Assembly (NCBI GenBank): GCA_016933455.1
Contig: JAFGAZ010000009.1
Span: forward strand, 1 to 45,990
From: Candidatus Aenigmatarchaeota archaeon
Lineage (GTDB): Archaea > Aenigmatarchaeota > Aenigmatarchaeia > Aenigmatarchaeales > Aenigmatarchaeaceae
Direction: 5' to 3'
Length of the DNA stretch: 45,990 nt
A program made the translations under genes and the position numbers. A model generated the notes under the pieces. The model did not search any database. It was not told the origin of the DNA and saw only the letters and a program-made list of their open reading frames with translations. This document shows, piece by piece, positions 1 to 8,093 of this stretch; position 1 is the first letter of the stretch; each line of letters starts with the position of its first letter.

Positions 1-1943
1 GTTCCTGCATCGTCTTCTGTGAAGTTGGCATACCAGAAATATGTCTCATTGACGCAGTGCGTACAGTTTGTTGGTGTCATGTTGTAGCATTCGTCCAAAA
101 CATCCTCGCAGTTCTGCCATGCACCAGAACCTTGCTTTAGCTGAAGCACTATTGTCTCGTTGTTATAATCTCCTGATGTCGCGTTCACAGAAAAGTTCCA
201 GTTTATGCGGTCCCAAAGATCCGATATGGGCGTTATAGTCTTGTTGCTAAATTCTCTGAACGGTGATACATAGAAAAGCCAGCCCCTTTCAGCATCTTCC
301 AAAGTCGAGTTTGTATAGTATCCACTCTTGTTTACAAACATTGAAGCGTTGTAGAATTGCACTGGCGTGTCTATGTCTGTCTGCCAGTTGCACTGGTATG
401 CGTTTGCACCTATCAATGTCGACTGGCCGCAGTCATATCCGCTTGTTAAAGTGTCGTTTGCATAGTACTTGACTTCTTCATAGCCTGCTGTAGTGTTTAG
501 CCTTAATGCGTCTTCACAGTCGTCATAGCTGTAACCAAGGAAGGTCATGGCTCCAAGCTGTGTCACGTTTGTCGAGCCGTCTGGGTTGTTTAGAGTTATT
601 AGTATGTTTCCTTTTACGGAGATGTTTCTGTACAAGTAATCGGAGCTGGTATTTTGGTAGTAGCAAGAAAGTTCCGAGTCGTTAATTTCTGCCTTCCACT
701 GCTGCTCCCTTACCTGGAATTTTGGCGCACCTGCGTACTCGTCAAGGCATGTTGGATTAAAGTAGAAGTTGGAATAACCCGTGCTGTTGGTTTCATTGAC
801 AAAGTTGCTGTCAGAGTAGTATGTAACTGTTGTGTTACCTGTTGTTACAGAATACTTTATGGGGAAGTTCGCCATGTTCGTTCCGTTGTAGTTTGTTGCC
901 CTAAACACCAGCAAGTCTGTTTGGTCACCCAGTCTGTTGGCAGTCGAGTTGTGACCCTCTTCATAATTCAGATATATTGTGTCCTTTGTTATGGTAAAGC
1001 TCTGAGGAGTTGTTGAATTTGTCGAAAGGTTGTTGTTTGTTGCATTAAAGAAGAAATATTTTGTGCCAATGTCTGGGCAGTCAAAGTAATTTGTCCAGTT
1101 TAGAGTTTGAAGGCCACCTTCCCCTATGTCGTACGTCATACTGTCTATGAAAGTCCAAGGGCCTATTGCGCTGTCTCCTACCCAAAGGAAAACATCGACG
1201 TCGTTAATTCCTGTTGTGCTAACAGTTGTGTTGAATGTGAAAGGCGTTCCTCCCCACTGAGCTGATGAGGGGTCTTGCGTTATGTCGTCAAGGTATATTT
1301 TTATGTCAGGCTCCAAGTCAACGTAGAATGACTGCTCAGTTGTTTGGTTTTCAAGGTAGCTTGTTGTGTGATTGTACATCCTGAACTGGTAGTACCAAGT
1401 TCCTGCGTCGTCCTCTGTAAAGTTCCTGTACCAGAAGTATGTCTGGTTTATGCAGTTCGTGCATGTTGTGGAAGTTTGAGCCTCGCATTCAGTGCATTCA
1501 GAGTAGCTTCCGCTTCCCTTTCTTAGATAAAGCGTTATGTTCATCTGGTCCGAATTTCCAGATGTCGCATTCACAGAAAAGTTCCAGTTTATGTTGCTAA
1601 AGTACGCAGAATCAGGATTGACTGTTGCGTTATAGAACATTCTTTGCGGCTCTAGGTAGAATACGTCCTGGTCAAGCGAGATGTCATTGTTATAGTAGTT
1701 TTTGCTAGAGTTTATGGTAACATTGTACCAACCCGTTGGATAGCTTATGTCTGTGTCTATTGAGCATTCGCCGGCTGCTGAAGCTATGCACCAGTACTCT
1801 GTTCCTTCGTTAGACATTGTTATGTTTATTGTAGAGTCCGCAGTTCTGCTATTTCCACAATCATCAATGACAGTAGCGCTAAAGTCTATTGTCTGTCCTT
1901 GTGTAAAGTTAGAGCTTCCGTCTGGATCGTTTAGTGTATTGTA
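1..1943 (-). repeat. Long degenerate protein repeat inside the surface glycoprotein
   Basis: Two copies of a module of roughly 450-466 residues can be followed. Anchor pairs are LNDPDGS near 1921-1940 and LNNPDGS near 581-600; NWNFSVNATSG near 1553-1600 and 167-215; and YFWY-x-NFTEDDAGT near 1397-1440 and 1-42. Spacing differs by 12 to about 58 bases between anchors, so the copies have diverged by indels. The second copy continues past the window edge. Confidence 0.7.
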
Positions 1944-4583
1944 TAGCGTTCCCATCAAAGTAAAGTTTGATGGATTTGTATTGTTGTTTTGAACACAAGC
2001 GTCTGTTTGTGTTCCTCCCCCCCAGTGGTGCACACCGAGATAATATTTGCTTTCGTCTTCACACCATCCAGCGTTCGTGAATATCTGTGACAAGTGACCT
2101 GTGCTGTTTGTGCTTGTCAAAAAACTTGTGTTCTGGTCAAATGCATAAGTTGAGACCCATATCTTTCCCGATTGTCCTCCATCATAACTTTGGTTATCTT
2201 TGTCATAAACCCTTACAACAAACTGTGTCGTGTCGGTTCTGTTTATAATAGAACTTTCTGTGGGAGTTAGATTTGTTACGTCTACATAGTCTTTGACCGG
2301 TGTGAAGTATATGTTTCCATAAGTGTAATATGTATCGTCTGTTCCTCCTGCATAATCAGAAGCATTGAATTTGTAATATTTAGCAGCTCCAAGAACCCCT
2401 AGGTCGTTTGAGTATGCGTCATAAATCGTTCCGCCACTACAGAGGAATTTTTGTGTTATGTTTGTCATGTTTCCATAAGAGTCATTCATCGGGCCTGTAA
2501 CATTGTTAGAGCCTCCCATCACAAATCCTGTTCCTGCTGTTGGCGTGTACCAAAGGCTTACGTTTGTCGTGTCTCTTTGTGGATCAGTGACATTAACTGA
2601 GAAGTTGAATGTTGTTCCCCATCCAGCAGAGAACCCAGATTCGGTATCGTTGACAACAGGTTCTATTAGTTCTGGCTCAGATTCTATCCAACACCATGTG
2701 TAGTTTATCGTATATACGTCTGTTACTATTTTTTGGTTAGCTCCTCCAGCTCCAGAAGCCATAACTTCGATAGAATAATAATCTGATGCATTATAACCAC
2801 TTGTCAAAGTTAAACTACCTTCACAAGTGTTGGGAGCTGTGTTGCTTCCGCATTCCCATTGAGGTCCAAAGTAATCACCTGGAGGTACCTGTGTCCAGTT
2901 TCTGGCACTGTATCTTGCGTTTGTAAAAGATGCTGAATTGGGGTCAAGATTTCTTTGTGTTGTATTTGCAACTTTCACCCAACCCTGGTCTGTTCCACCA
3001 GCCTTTGTACCTGCGTTCATGTATCTTATGAAAACGCTTATGTTAGATATGTAACAGTTAAGAACACCAGGACATGGTTGAAGGTCTGGATATGTCCAGT
3101 TGTAGTGTTCATAAGTAACAGATCCGGCTCCTACGGCACCCCACTGTACGGCGTTGGTAAACTTTTGACATGTATAACCTGGCGGGTCGTATGCATATGC
3201 TACCTGATCTCCGAAGGTGAATTGCAAAGTAGCATAACCTGATTTTATCATATTGTTTGTCAAATAAGCAGTTTCGTTACACGAATAGTTCTCGATTAAA
3301 AGATGCTCTATTTCCAAAGAATCGTTTTGTGATAAATCGGAATAGTTATAGACATTACCAGAAAAATCAATTAGTTTAAGTGAATTGCGCAAAGAAATTT
3401 CTCCGCACATTATATCAATGAATTTCATTTCATTGAATGTTTCTGTTGTATCTTTTAGGAACTCGGTCCAACTAGCGTTTGTCGAGTTTATTGTTAGATT
3501 AGCTGTTCCAAAAGTCTCAAATGCTACTATCCAATCGTCCGCATCCTTAAGATATGTGTATGGATTCAAAACCTCTATAGAAACCTCAAAGATTTGCTCT
3601 GAGAGGTGCGGAACATTCCATTTTAGCTTGTCAATAAGACCGTCCTGATCAATGTCAAGCATGCTAAGATTGTACATTTCATCTTCTGTTACATCTATTC
3701 TCTGGTCGTCGCTTATCCAGTATAATTTTATCGAATTTTCAGGGAAATTTCCTATATCAGTCGATGCTGGGACGTTGAAATAGTGCAAAGGTGAGCTTAC
3801 ATTAACCAATTTCTTGTATTGACCAAGAGGAATTTCGCTTATTATTGGTGATTCGGTATAGTATTCAAGTTCATATTCCTTACTTTCATCTGCTTTGAGC
3901 TCTTCTTTCAAACTTTTTTCTTCGATTTTTAGTGATTTTTTGGTCTCTTTTTCCAAAAGGCTTACGTTGAAAGCGCTTTCAGGTATTTCCAGATCAATGT
4001 CGGTTAGAACAATTTCATCTAATTTGTTTGTTACCTTGAATTTTTTGACCCATTTCACAGGTTTTCCAATTTCTATTTCTTCATGTCCGCTTTCCAGAAT
4101 TTCTAATTCAAAAGATTCGGAGTCAATTGAAAAATCAGCTTCTTTACCTAAATCTATCAAATTCAGATGAGATTCAGTCGGATTCAGATAATTTCCACCT
4201 GAAAATACTGCCTTGATAGTGCCGTTGAAAGGAAGCGGAAAGTCAATAATACCATCTGAATTGGTGGTATCAGAATAAAGGGGAGTTTCATTCAAAAAGA
4301 AATCAATTCTTTGATTGGGAATCGCAGTCCCGTTGTCCATTAAAAGAACAGCCTTCATAAGGCCGTCGTCTATAGAAAGAGAAATAGAGGTGTTGGCCAT
4401 CACCTCTATTAAGAACGTGAATTCCTGGGAAGTTAAATCAGGCATGCCCAGATAATTGCCTGTTATTGGCGTGGAATTGGTCCAGTTCATTGTGACATTT
4501 GTGGCAAAAACAACTGCAGATGTTATTATGACCAGCAGAGGCACAAGCAGCTGGCTTTGTCCTGATTTGGCACTACTCTTCAT
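1..4583 (-). CDS. Giant secreted surface glycoprotein (adhesin-like), C-terminus beyond window
   Basis: One frame stays open from the ATG at 4583 to the left edge, giving at least 1527 residues with no stop. The N-terminus (MKSSAKSGQSQLLVPLLVI) has a lysine/glycine segment followed by a hydrophobic stretch, like a class III (PibD-type) or ordinary signal peptide. Residues about 55-135 look like an Ig-like or carboxypeptidase-regulatory-like fold. The rest is rich in Asn, Thr, Ser, Tyr and Gly with very many N-x-S/T sequons, typical of an exported N-glycosylated archaeal surface protein. The C-terminal half carries long internal repeats. The start overlaps the stop of the upstream HTH-membrane gene by 11 bases, so the two are probably translationally coupled. 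The family is not recognised; a role in attachment is inference. The opposite strand holds only shadow frames. Confidence 0.85.
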   Translation of the reverse strand, partial: MKSSAKSGQSQLLVPLLVIITSAVVFATNVTMNWTNSTPITGNYLGMPDLTSQEFTFLIEVMANTSISLSIDDGLMKAVLLMDNGTAIPNQRIDFFLNETPLYSDTTNSDGIIDFPLPFNGTIKAVFSGGNYLNPTESHLNLIDLGKEADFSIDSESFELEILESGHEEIEIGKPVKWVKKFKVTNKLDEIVLTDIDLEIPESAFNVSLLEKETKKSLKIEEKSLKEELKADESKEYELEYYTESPIISEIPLGQYKKLVNVSSPLHYFNVPASTDIGNFPENSIKLYWISDDQRIDVTEDEMYNLSMLDIDQDGLIDKLKWNVPHLSEQIFEVSIEVLNPYTYLKDADDWIVAFETFGTANLTINSTNASWTEFLKDTTETFNEMKFIDIMCGEISLRNSLKLIDFSGNVYNYSDLSQNDSLEIEHLLIENYSCNETAYLTNNMIKSGYATLQFTFGDQVAYAYDPPGYTCQKFTNAVQWGAVGAGSVTYEHYNWTYPDLQPCPGVLNCYISNISVFIRYMNAGTKAGGTDQGWVKVANTTQRNLDPNSASFTNARYSARNWTQVPPGDYFGPQWECGSNTAPNTCEGSLTLTSGYNASDYYSIEVMASGAGGANQKIVTDVYTINYTWCWIESEPELIEPVVNDTESGFSAGWGTTFNFSVNVTDPQRDTTNVSLWYTPTAGTGFVMGGSNNVTGPMNDSYGNMTNITQKFLCSGGTIYDAYSNDLGVLGAAKYYKFNASDYAGGTDDTYYTYGNIYFTPVKDYVDVTNLTPTESSIINRTDTTQFVVRVYDKDNQSYDGGQSGKIWVSTYAFDQNTSFLTSTNSTGHLSQIFTNAGWCEDESKYYLGVHHWGGGTQTDACVQNNNTNPSNFTLMGTLYNTLNDPDGSSNFTQGQTIDFSATVIDDCGNSRTADSTINITMSNEGTEYWCIASAAGECSIDTDISYPTGWYNVTINSSKNYYNNDISLDQDVFYLEPQRMFYNATVNPDSAYFSNINWNFSVNATSGNSDQMNITLYLRKGSGSYSECTECEAQTSTTCTNCINQTYFWYRNFTEDDAGTWYYQFRMYNHTTSYLENQTTEQSFYVDLEPDIKIYLDDITQDPSSAQWGGTPFTFNTTVSTTGINDVDVFLWVGDSAIGPWTFIDSMTYDIGEGGLQTLNWTNYFDCPDIGTKYFFFNATNNNLSTNSTTPQSFTITKDTIYLNYEEGHNSTANRLGDQTDLLVFRATNYNGTNMANFPIKYSVTTGNTTVTYYSDSNFVNETNSTGYSNFYFNPTCLDEYAGAPKFQVREQQWKAEINDSELSCYYQNTSSDYLYRNISVKGNILITLNNPDGSTNVTQLGAMTFLGYSYDDCEDALRLNTTAGYEEVKYYANDTLTSGYDCGQSTLIGANAYQCNWQTDIDTPVQFYNASMFVNKSGYYTNSTLEDAERGWLFYVSPFREFSNKTITPISDLWDRINWNFSVNATSGDYNNETIVLQLKQGSGAWQNCEDVLDECYNMTPTNCTHCVNETYFWYANFTEDDAG

Positions 4584-5625
4584 AATCCACCACAACTTTT
4601 ATGCTGTTCACACCGATTTCCGACATATTCGTGATAACCCCTATCTCCGAGATGCAAGAGCTGGCGTTCATGTCGCCGCATGTTTCTATGGCATTGCCAG
4701 AAACTATCTCAAAGCCGACTGGAAGCAGCCATTTCACAAGAACATTCTTGGCATAAGCATTGCTTGATACAACCGCTGTGATTGATATCAGCTCCCCTCG
4801 GGTTATTCTCTGCGGATATGTCATGTCAACATCGAACACTGGTTTTATCGGATCTATAGATGTGCCGTTTAGCATGTCCTCGATGTCGATTGTTTGGTTT
4901 TGATCCTCTGTTTCGTTCGAAACATTGGTTTGCGTCGCATTGTCTGTATCATTTGCAGTGAAATTGACATCTTGCGACGTGTTTGTGTCATTGACAAAGG
5001 TGTCATTTGCCTCTGTCTCGTTAAAATCGGTGACGTTTTCCGTCAAAAAAGTTGTGTTAAAAGTGCTGTTTTCGCTGTTATTTTGCGTTTCTGAGCTTTC
5101 GTTAGTACTATCGACACTTCCGACAGTTTCCGTAAGGTTTTGAATTGTCGGCGGTTCGACAGTAGTATTTTGGGTATCGTTTGACCCTACCGTGTCGTTG
5201 AAAAAAGCGCTCAGATCCGACACGTTTGATGTGCTTGTTGTGGGGCTTGTGTTTATGTTCGATGTGTTTGTCGCATTCATGGTGCTGTTTGCGTATGCTA
5301 TGATGGCTGTCTGGCTTACAAGAAGGGTCAGTATCACAACAGACACCAAGAACTTTAGTCTGGCTGCTCCCTTTCTCTTCTTTTTGAGCCTTTCTATTAG
5401 CCTGCTGCCCTCTGCGCTATTCTTTATTTCCTGCTTTAGGTAGCACAGCTTTGCTGCCCCAACATCTCGCTGGAAGACTATTCCTTCCTTTGTTAGCTCA
5501 TTGATGTATTTTCTGCATGTGTGTCGATGCAGGCCCGATATACTTGCCAGAGAAAGAAGTGTCAAGCCTTCTGGATTTGCCATCAAGGCTTCAATTATGT
5601 ATTTTATAGGGTCCTTGCTAACCAT
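4573..5625 (-). CDS. Membrane-anchored HTH protein with glycosylated extracellular domain
   Basis: 350 residues with a clear three-part layout. Residues 1-65 form a winged-helix/HTH fold (LTLLSLASISGLHRHTCRKY region). Residues 80-91 are basic (KKKRKGAARLK), followed by one membrane helix at about 90-111, giving a cytoplasmic N-terminus by the positive-inside rule. Residues 113-255 are almost pure Asn/Thr/Ser/Asp with roughly two dozen N-x-S/T sequons. Residues about 262-350 resemble a CARDB/DUF11-type beta domain. This is the architecture of a one-component transmembrane transcription regulator. ATG 5625 has GTGAT five bases upstream. Its stop overlaps the start of the giant surface protein, so that protein is the likely regulated partner. 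Family unknown; sensing is inference. Confidence 0.85.
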   Translation of the reverse strand: MVSKDPIKYIIEALMANPEGLTLLSLASISGLHRHTCRKYINELTKEGIVFQRDVGAAKLCYLKQEIKNSAEGSRLIERLKKKRKGAARLKFLVSVVILTLLVSQTAIIAYANSTMNATNTSNINTSPTTSTSNVSDLSAFFNDTVGSNDTQNTTVEPPTIQNLTETVGSVDSTNESSETQNNSENSTFNTTFLTENVTDFNETEANDTFVNDTNTSQDVNFTANDTDNATQTNVSNETEDQNQTIDIEDMLNGTSIDPIKPVFDVDMTYPQRITRGELISITAVVSSNAYAKNVLVKWLLPVGFEIVSGNAIETCGDMNASSCISEIGVITNMSEIGVNSIKVVVDYEE

Positions 5626-5638
5626 CGAATATCACATA

Positions 5639-5670
5639 TACAATATTGTACAATCTTTTGGCCAAAGATT
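5639..5670. promoter_or_regulatory. Paired palindromes in the promoter of the membrane HTH gene
   Basis: TACAATATTGTA at 5639-5650 is a perfect 12-base palindrome. Directly beside it, AATCTTT (5652-5658) and AAAGATT (5664-5670) form a perfect 7-base inverted repeat around a 5-base spacer. Both lie 14-45 bases upstream of the ATG at 5625, where an archaeal TATA/start region would be. They are candidate operators for autoregulation; binding is inferred. Confidence 0.5.
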
Positions 5671-5689
5671 TTGTAATCATAATCTTTCT

Positions 5690-5777
5690 GTCGACGGTAT
5701 TATATGCAGTAAAGAGCGTTTTTCGTCAAAAAATCGACAAGTCGAGAAAAAATCAACTGTCGAAAAATTTTATATAT
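5690..5777 (+). promoter_or_regulatory. GTCGA-motif cluster and TATA box upstream of the divergent wHTH gene
   Basis: GTCGAC lies at 5690-5695 and TCGAC-AA-GTCGA, an inverted repeat, at 5734-5745. A further TGTCGAAAAA leads into the TATA-like ATTTTATATAT around 5767-5777. The TATA element is about 25-30 bases before the ATG at 5801, so the mRNA is likely leaderless. The repeated GTCGA half-sites look like operator sites for a nearby HTH protein. Confidence 0.5.
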
Positions 5778-5800
5778 CCCAAATTGAAAGAATATATATC

Positions 5801-6199
5801 ATGTTCAAATCTGTTTTCAAGTCGAAAGATGATGAGAAGGAAAATCTAAGAAAAATCGTCAAGCTTCTCGACATGCGATATGCCCAGATGGCAATAGAGA
5901 TTGAGAGATTGAAGAATTTAGGGCAGAAAATCGACAGAATAGAGGCCAAAGTGCTTAATATAGATGACACTATTTCTTCGACAGGTATAAAGCTACAGCA
6001 AAGAACTATTGCCGTCAAGACAAAGGAAGCAATACGCATGATACTGCAAAAGTACAATGAGATAACACCTGCTCAATTGAGCAAACTAATCAAACTGTCG
6101 AGAACAAGGTGCAACGAGTATTTGAAGCAGATGGAAGACGAGGGCACAATGATGTCAAGGGTAGATAGTCGAAAAAAGTTCTATAGTCTTCGACAATAG
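5801..6199 (+). CDS. Coiled-coil plus winged-helix DNA-binding protein
   Basis: 132 residues. The first ~65 are charged and helical (heptad-like leucines and isoleucines, LRKIVKLLDMRYAQMAIEIE onward), predicting a coiled-coil dimer. Residues ~72-132 form a winged helix with a recognition helix in ITPAQLSKLIKLSRTRCNEY and a wing near SRVDSRKKFYSLRQ. The ATG at 5801 is preferred over an upstream-extended frame because a TATA box sits 25-30 bases upstream. It is divergent from the membrane HTH gene and shares its operator-rich intergenic region. The gene itself contains many further TCGA-type motifs. Function unknown; a transcription regulator of the surface module is likely. Confidence 0.8.
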   Translation: MFKSVFKSKDDEKENLRKIVKLLDMRYAQMAIEIERLKNLGQKIDRIEAKVLNIDDTISSTGIKLQQRTIAVKTKEAIRMILQKYNEITPAQLSKLIKLSRTRCNEYLKQMEDEGTMMSRVDSRKKFYSLRQ

Positions 6200-6261
6200 G
6201 TCCGACACATTAGAATTGCTCTTATCTATAGAAGAAAACAATATTCTCAGTTGGTATAAAA

Positions 6262-6573
6262 TCAGAACTTGTTAAGCCAGTCCAGTATTTCCCTGCCCTT
6301 TGCCTTCAAGGAAGGCGAAATAAAGCTGCTAGTAGCATCATTTAGGTTCATTTCTATGCTTTCTAGCTTTAGCATGACTGGTGCTTTTTTTGCCCTGTTT
6401 CTCATAAGTTCAGCTCCTAGTATCATGAAATTCACAAGAAACAGCATTACTGTGATTTCCAGGCTAGGCTGTGTGAATAGCTGTATTACTGACACTAGCG
6501 CAACAAGGCCAAAAGCAACCCAAAAGTACTTCATAGAACTAATTGTAGTAAAAGCTTTAAGAATCTTCCTCAT
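6262..6573 (-). CDS. Small membrane protein, two predicted TM helices
   Basis: 103 residues with hydrophobic helices at about 13-32 (YFWVAFGLVALVSVIQLF) and 38-56 (LEITVMLFLVNFMILGAEL), then a basic and amphipathic cytoplasmic-type tail. The start overlaps the end of the upstream membrane/coiled-coil gene by 17 bases, so they form an operon. It converges on the wHTH gene. No family recognised. The shared layout (two helices near the N-terminus, soluble tail) suggests the two are partners or diverged paralogues. Confidence 0.7.
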   Translation of the reverse strand: MRKILKAFTTISSMKYFWVAFGLVALVSVIQLFTQPSLEITVMLFLVNFMILGAELMRNRAKKAPVMLKLESIEMNLNDATSSFISPSLKAKGREILDWLNKF

Positions 6574-7021
6574 CCGTATAGATAAGCTCTCCTAGTGAGA
6601 AGGATTCGCCTTTTTTCTTGTTTTCAAAGTCGTTCATCTTGTCTTTTATGCCAGACATCGAGTCCACCATGCCGTTGCCGAACTTTACTATTCTTTCCTC
6701 AAGGTCCAATGTCTTTTTGGAAAGCCTTTCAAGAAGGTAGGTCACACTCTCGTCATGCTTTTGAAGCTTTGTTTCCAGTGCAGAATTGTCAACTTTGGCT
6801 GATATGTCAGAGCACTTTTTGTCTATTGAGTCAAGCTTTTCTGAAAAGTTGTTTCCAGCTCCGCCTGATTTTCCATTCAACTGCACGCTGGCAGCAAGCA
6901 CAAAAAAGTCCACTATTAGCATTATCATCAAAGATTCCAAAACCCAGTAGCCAAACAACTGCACTGCTGTTAAAAGCAGTGTAAATGCTGTTACTAGCAA
7001 AAACAGTTTGGATAAATGCAT
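6557..7021 (-). CDS. Membrane protein with C-terminal coiled coil
   Basis: 154 residues. Two membrane helices at about 5-25 and 29-48 (LFLLVTAFTLLLTAVQLF and SLMIMLIVDFFVLAASVQL), then a Gly/Ser linker and a long charged helix (about 57-140) with regular hydrophobic spacing, typical of a coiled coil. It ends with an acidic tail (YTDEEDS). It lies 31 bases downstream of the truncated L11 gene and may be read through from the ftsZ-secE-spt5-rpl11 run. No family recognised; a membrane scaffold or sensor role is possible but unproven. Confidence 0.72.
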   Translation of the reverse strand: MHLSKLFLLVTAFTLLLTAVQLFGYWVLESLMIMLIVDFFVLAASVQLNGKSGGAGNNFSEKLDSIDKKCSDISAKVDNSALETKLQKHDESVTYLLERLSKKTLDLEERIVKFGNGMVDSMSGIKDKMNDFENKKKGESFSLGELIYTDEEDS

Positions 7022-7052
7022 ATCTATTATGTGACAGAAAAAGATTTAAGCA

Positions 7053-7352
7053 TTATTTTATCTGCTCGTCCCACTTTCCCTCGTCTATTTCAGCCTGTAT
7101 TTCCTTGGGTTTCTTGTTTTCTATATAGACTCCGGAACTGACGCAGAATGCAACTGTCTGCTTTACAGCGCTTTTTAGCTTCTCTGTTTTCATGTCTTTC
7201 ATCTTCTCTTTTGCTATCTTAACTATCTGCGCAAAGGATAGGCTTTCCTTGAACTCTTCCTTTACCTCTTCCTTTTCATAGACGTTAAAAGGCGCTTTAG
7301 CCAGCTTCTTTACATTCAGTTCTTTTCTCACCAATTCGGTCGTTGTTGCCAT
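7053..7352 (-). CDS. rpl11: Ribosomal protein L11, C-terminal (rRNA-binding) domain only
   Basis: 99 residues. The segment from SLSFAQIVKIAKEKMKDM through LKSAVKQTVAFCVSSGVYI and KKPKEIQAEIDEG matches the L11 C-terminal domain closely. The N-terminus (ATTTELVRKELNV) aligns with the inter-domain linker of normal archaeal L11 (PPTTALIKKELGI type), so the ~70-residue N-terminal domain is absent. Archaeal L11 is usually about 160 residues. Identity is supported by position: it directly follows spt5, the canonical order. ATG 7352 is chosen because GTGAT (7361-7357) stands four bases before it; the longer GTG start would use that motif as codons. No L1 or L10 gene follows, unlike the usual operon. 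No room exists for a missing N-terminal part between spt5 and this start. Confidence 0.85.
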   Translation of the reverse strand: MATTTELVRKELNVKKLAKAPFNVYEKEEVKEEFKESLSFAQIVKIAKEKMKDMKTEKLKSAVKQTVAFCVSSGVYIENKKPKEIQAEIDEGKWDEQIK

Positions 7353-7357
7353 AATTA

Positions 7358-7801
7358 TCACTTTTGCTCTATTGCCTCGATTACTTTTACTGATTCTATG
7401 GGGACTGTTATGGGTATGGGTATTGCTGCCTCAAGGAGCTCTATTGTGACCTCCTCCTTGGCCTCGTCGACCCTTGTCACCTTGCCCTTTTCATTCTTGA
7501 AAGGACCTGATGTTACCTCTATCACATCCCCGCGGTTTACCTTTATCTCTATTTTCTTTGTCTCTAAAAAGTTTTTAAGCTGTTCTATTTTGACTTCCTT
7601 TTTGATTATGCCCTTGACATGGGGAACTGCCTTTACCACTTCATCTATTGCTTCCTCTTCCCCTTCCACAAAAATATAACCCTTTAGCTCTCCTGGATGG
7701 AAAAGCGTTTTTATGTTAAGGGAGCTGCTCTTGGTCTTGCTCACCAAAGCGTCGACTACAGCGTTCTCCCTTCCAACAGTTGTTCTGACCGTATATATCA
7801 T
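7358..7801 (-). CDS. spt5: Transcription elongation factor Spt5 (NusG family)
   Basis: 147 residues. The N-terminal NGN domain (IYTVRTTVGRENAVVDAL to HVKGIIKKE) and the C-terminal KOW motif (VNRGDVIEVTSGPFKNEKGK, about residues 90-115) are both present, at normal length for archaeal Spt5. Spt5 pairs with Spt4 and clamps RNA polymerase for processive elongation. ATG 7801 is chosen because GTGAT lies four bases upstream; the frame's GTG at 7810 would put codons on the ribosome-binding site. The GTGAT contains the stop codon of secE, so the genes are tightly coupled. Confidence 0.93.
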   Translation of the reverse strand: MIYTVRTTVGRENAVVDALVSKTKSSSLNIKTLFHPGELKGYIFVEGEEEAIDEVVKAVPHVKGIIKKEVKIEQLKNFLETKKIEIKVNRGDVIEVTSGPFKNEKGKVTRVDEAKEEVTIELLEAAIPIPITVPIESVKVIEAIEQK

Positions 7802-7806
7802 CAATA

Positions 7807-8040
7807 TCACAAAACCCTAACTAAGAAATACAGCAGGAATATTATAAAGCCTATTGCTCCAAGCAATGCCATGCCCATTCCTGTTATTTTCGCAGTGCTG
7901 ATGAACTCGTCCTTTTCAGGCTTTCTGGCAATGTCCACTACTCTCTTGTAGTTGCTTAATTTTGCCTTTAGCTTTGAGCCAATGCCTGGGCCCTTTGGCT
8001 TGCTTACTTTTTCCTTTTTTTGCTGTTCAGAATTTTCCAT
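7807..8040 (-). CDS. secE: Preprotein translocase subunit SecE (Sec61 gamma)
   Basis: 77 residues. A charged N-terminus is followed by the conserved amphipathic segment (NYKRVVDIARKPEKDEF) and one C-terminal membrane helix (GMALLGAIGFIIFLLYFLV). This is the usual Sec61-gamma layout, though the N-terminus is somewhat extended. SecE clamps SecY in the translocon membrane. The ATG at 8040 is preceded by AGGTG; a TTG one codon further upstream is unlikely. It sits between ftsZ and spt5, the order known from many archaea. Confidence 0.9.
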   Translation of the reverse strand: MENSEQQKKEKVSKPKGPGIGSKLKAKLSNYKRVVDIARKPEKDEFISTAKITGMGMALLGAIGFIIFLLYFLVRVL

Positions 8041-8093
8041 CAAAGCACCTAGAATAAAACTATGTAAAGAACATTATTTAAATGCTTTTGTTT

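Noticed and set aside
5501-5800. Upstream extension of the 5801 gene
   Set aside because: Runs antisense through the membrane HTH gene and across the operator region; a TATA box sits just before 5801.
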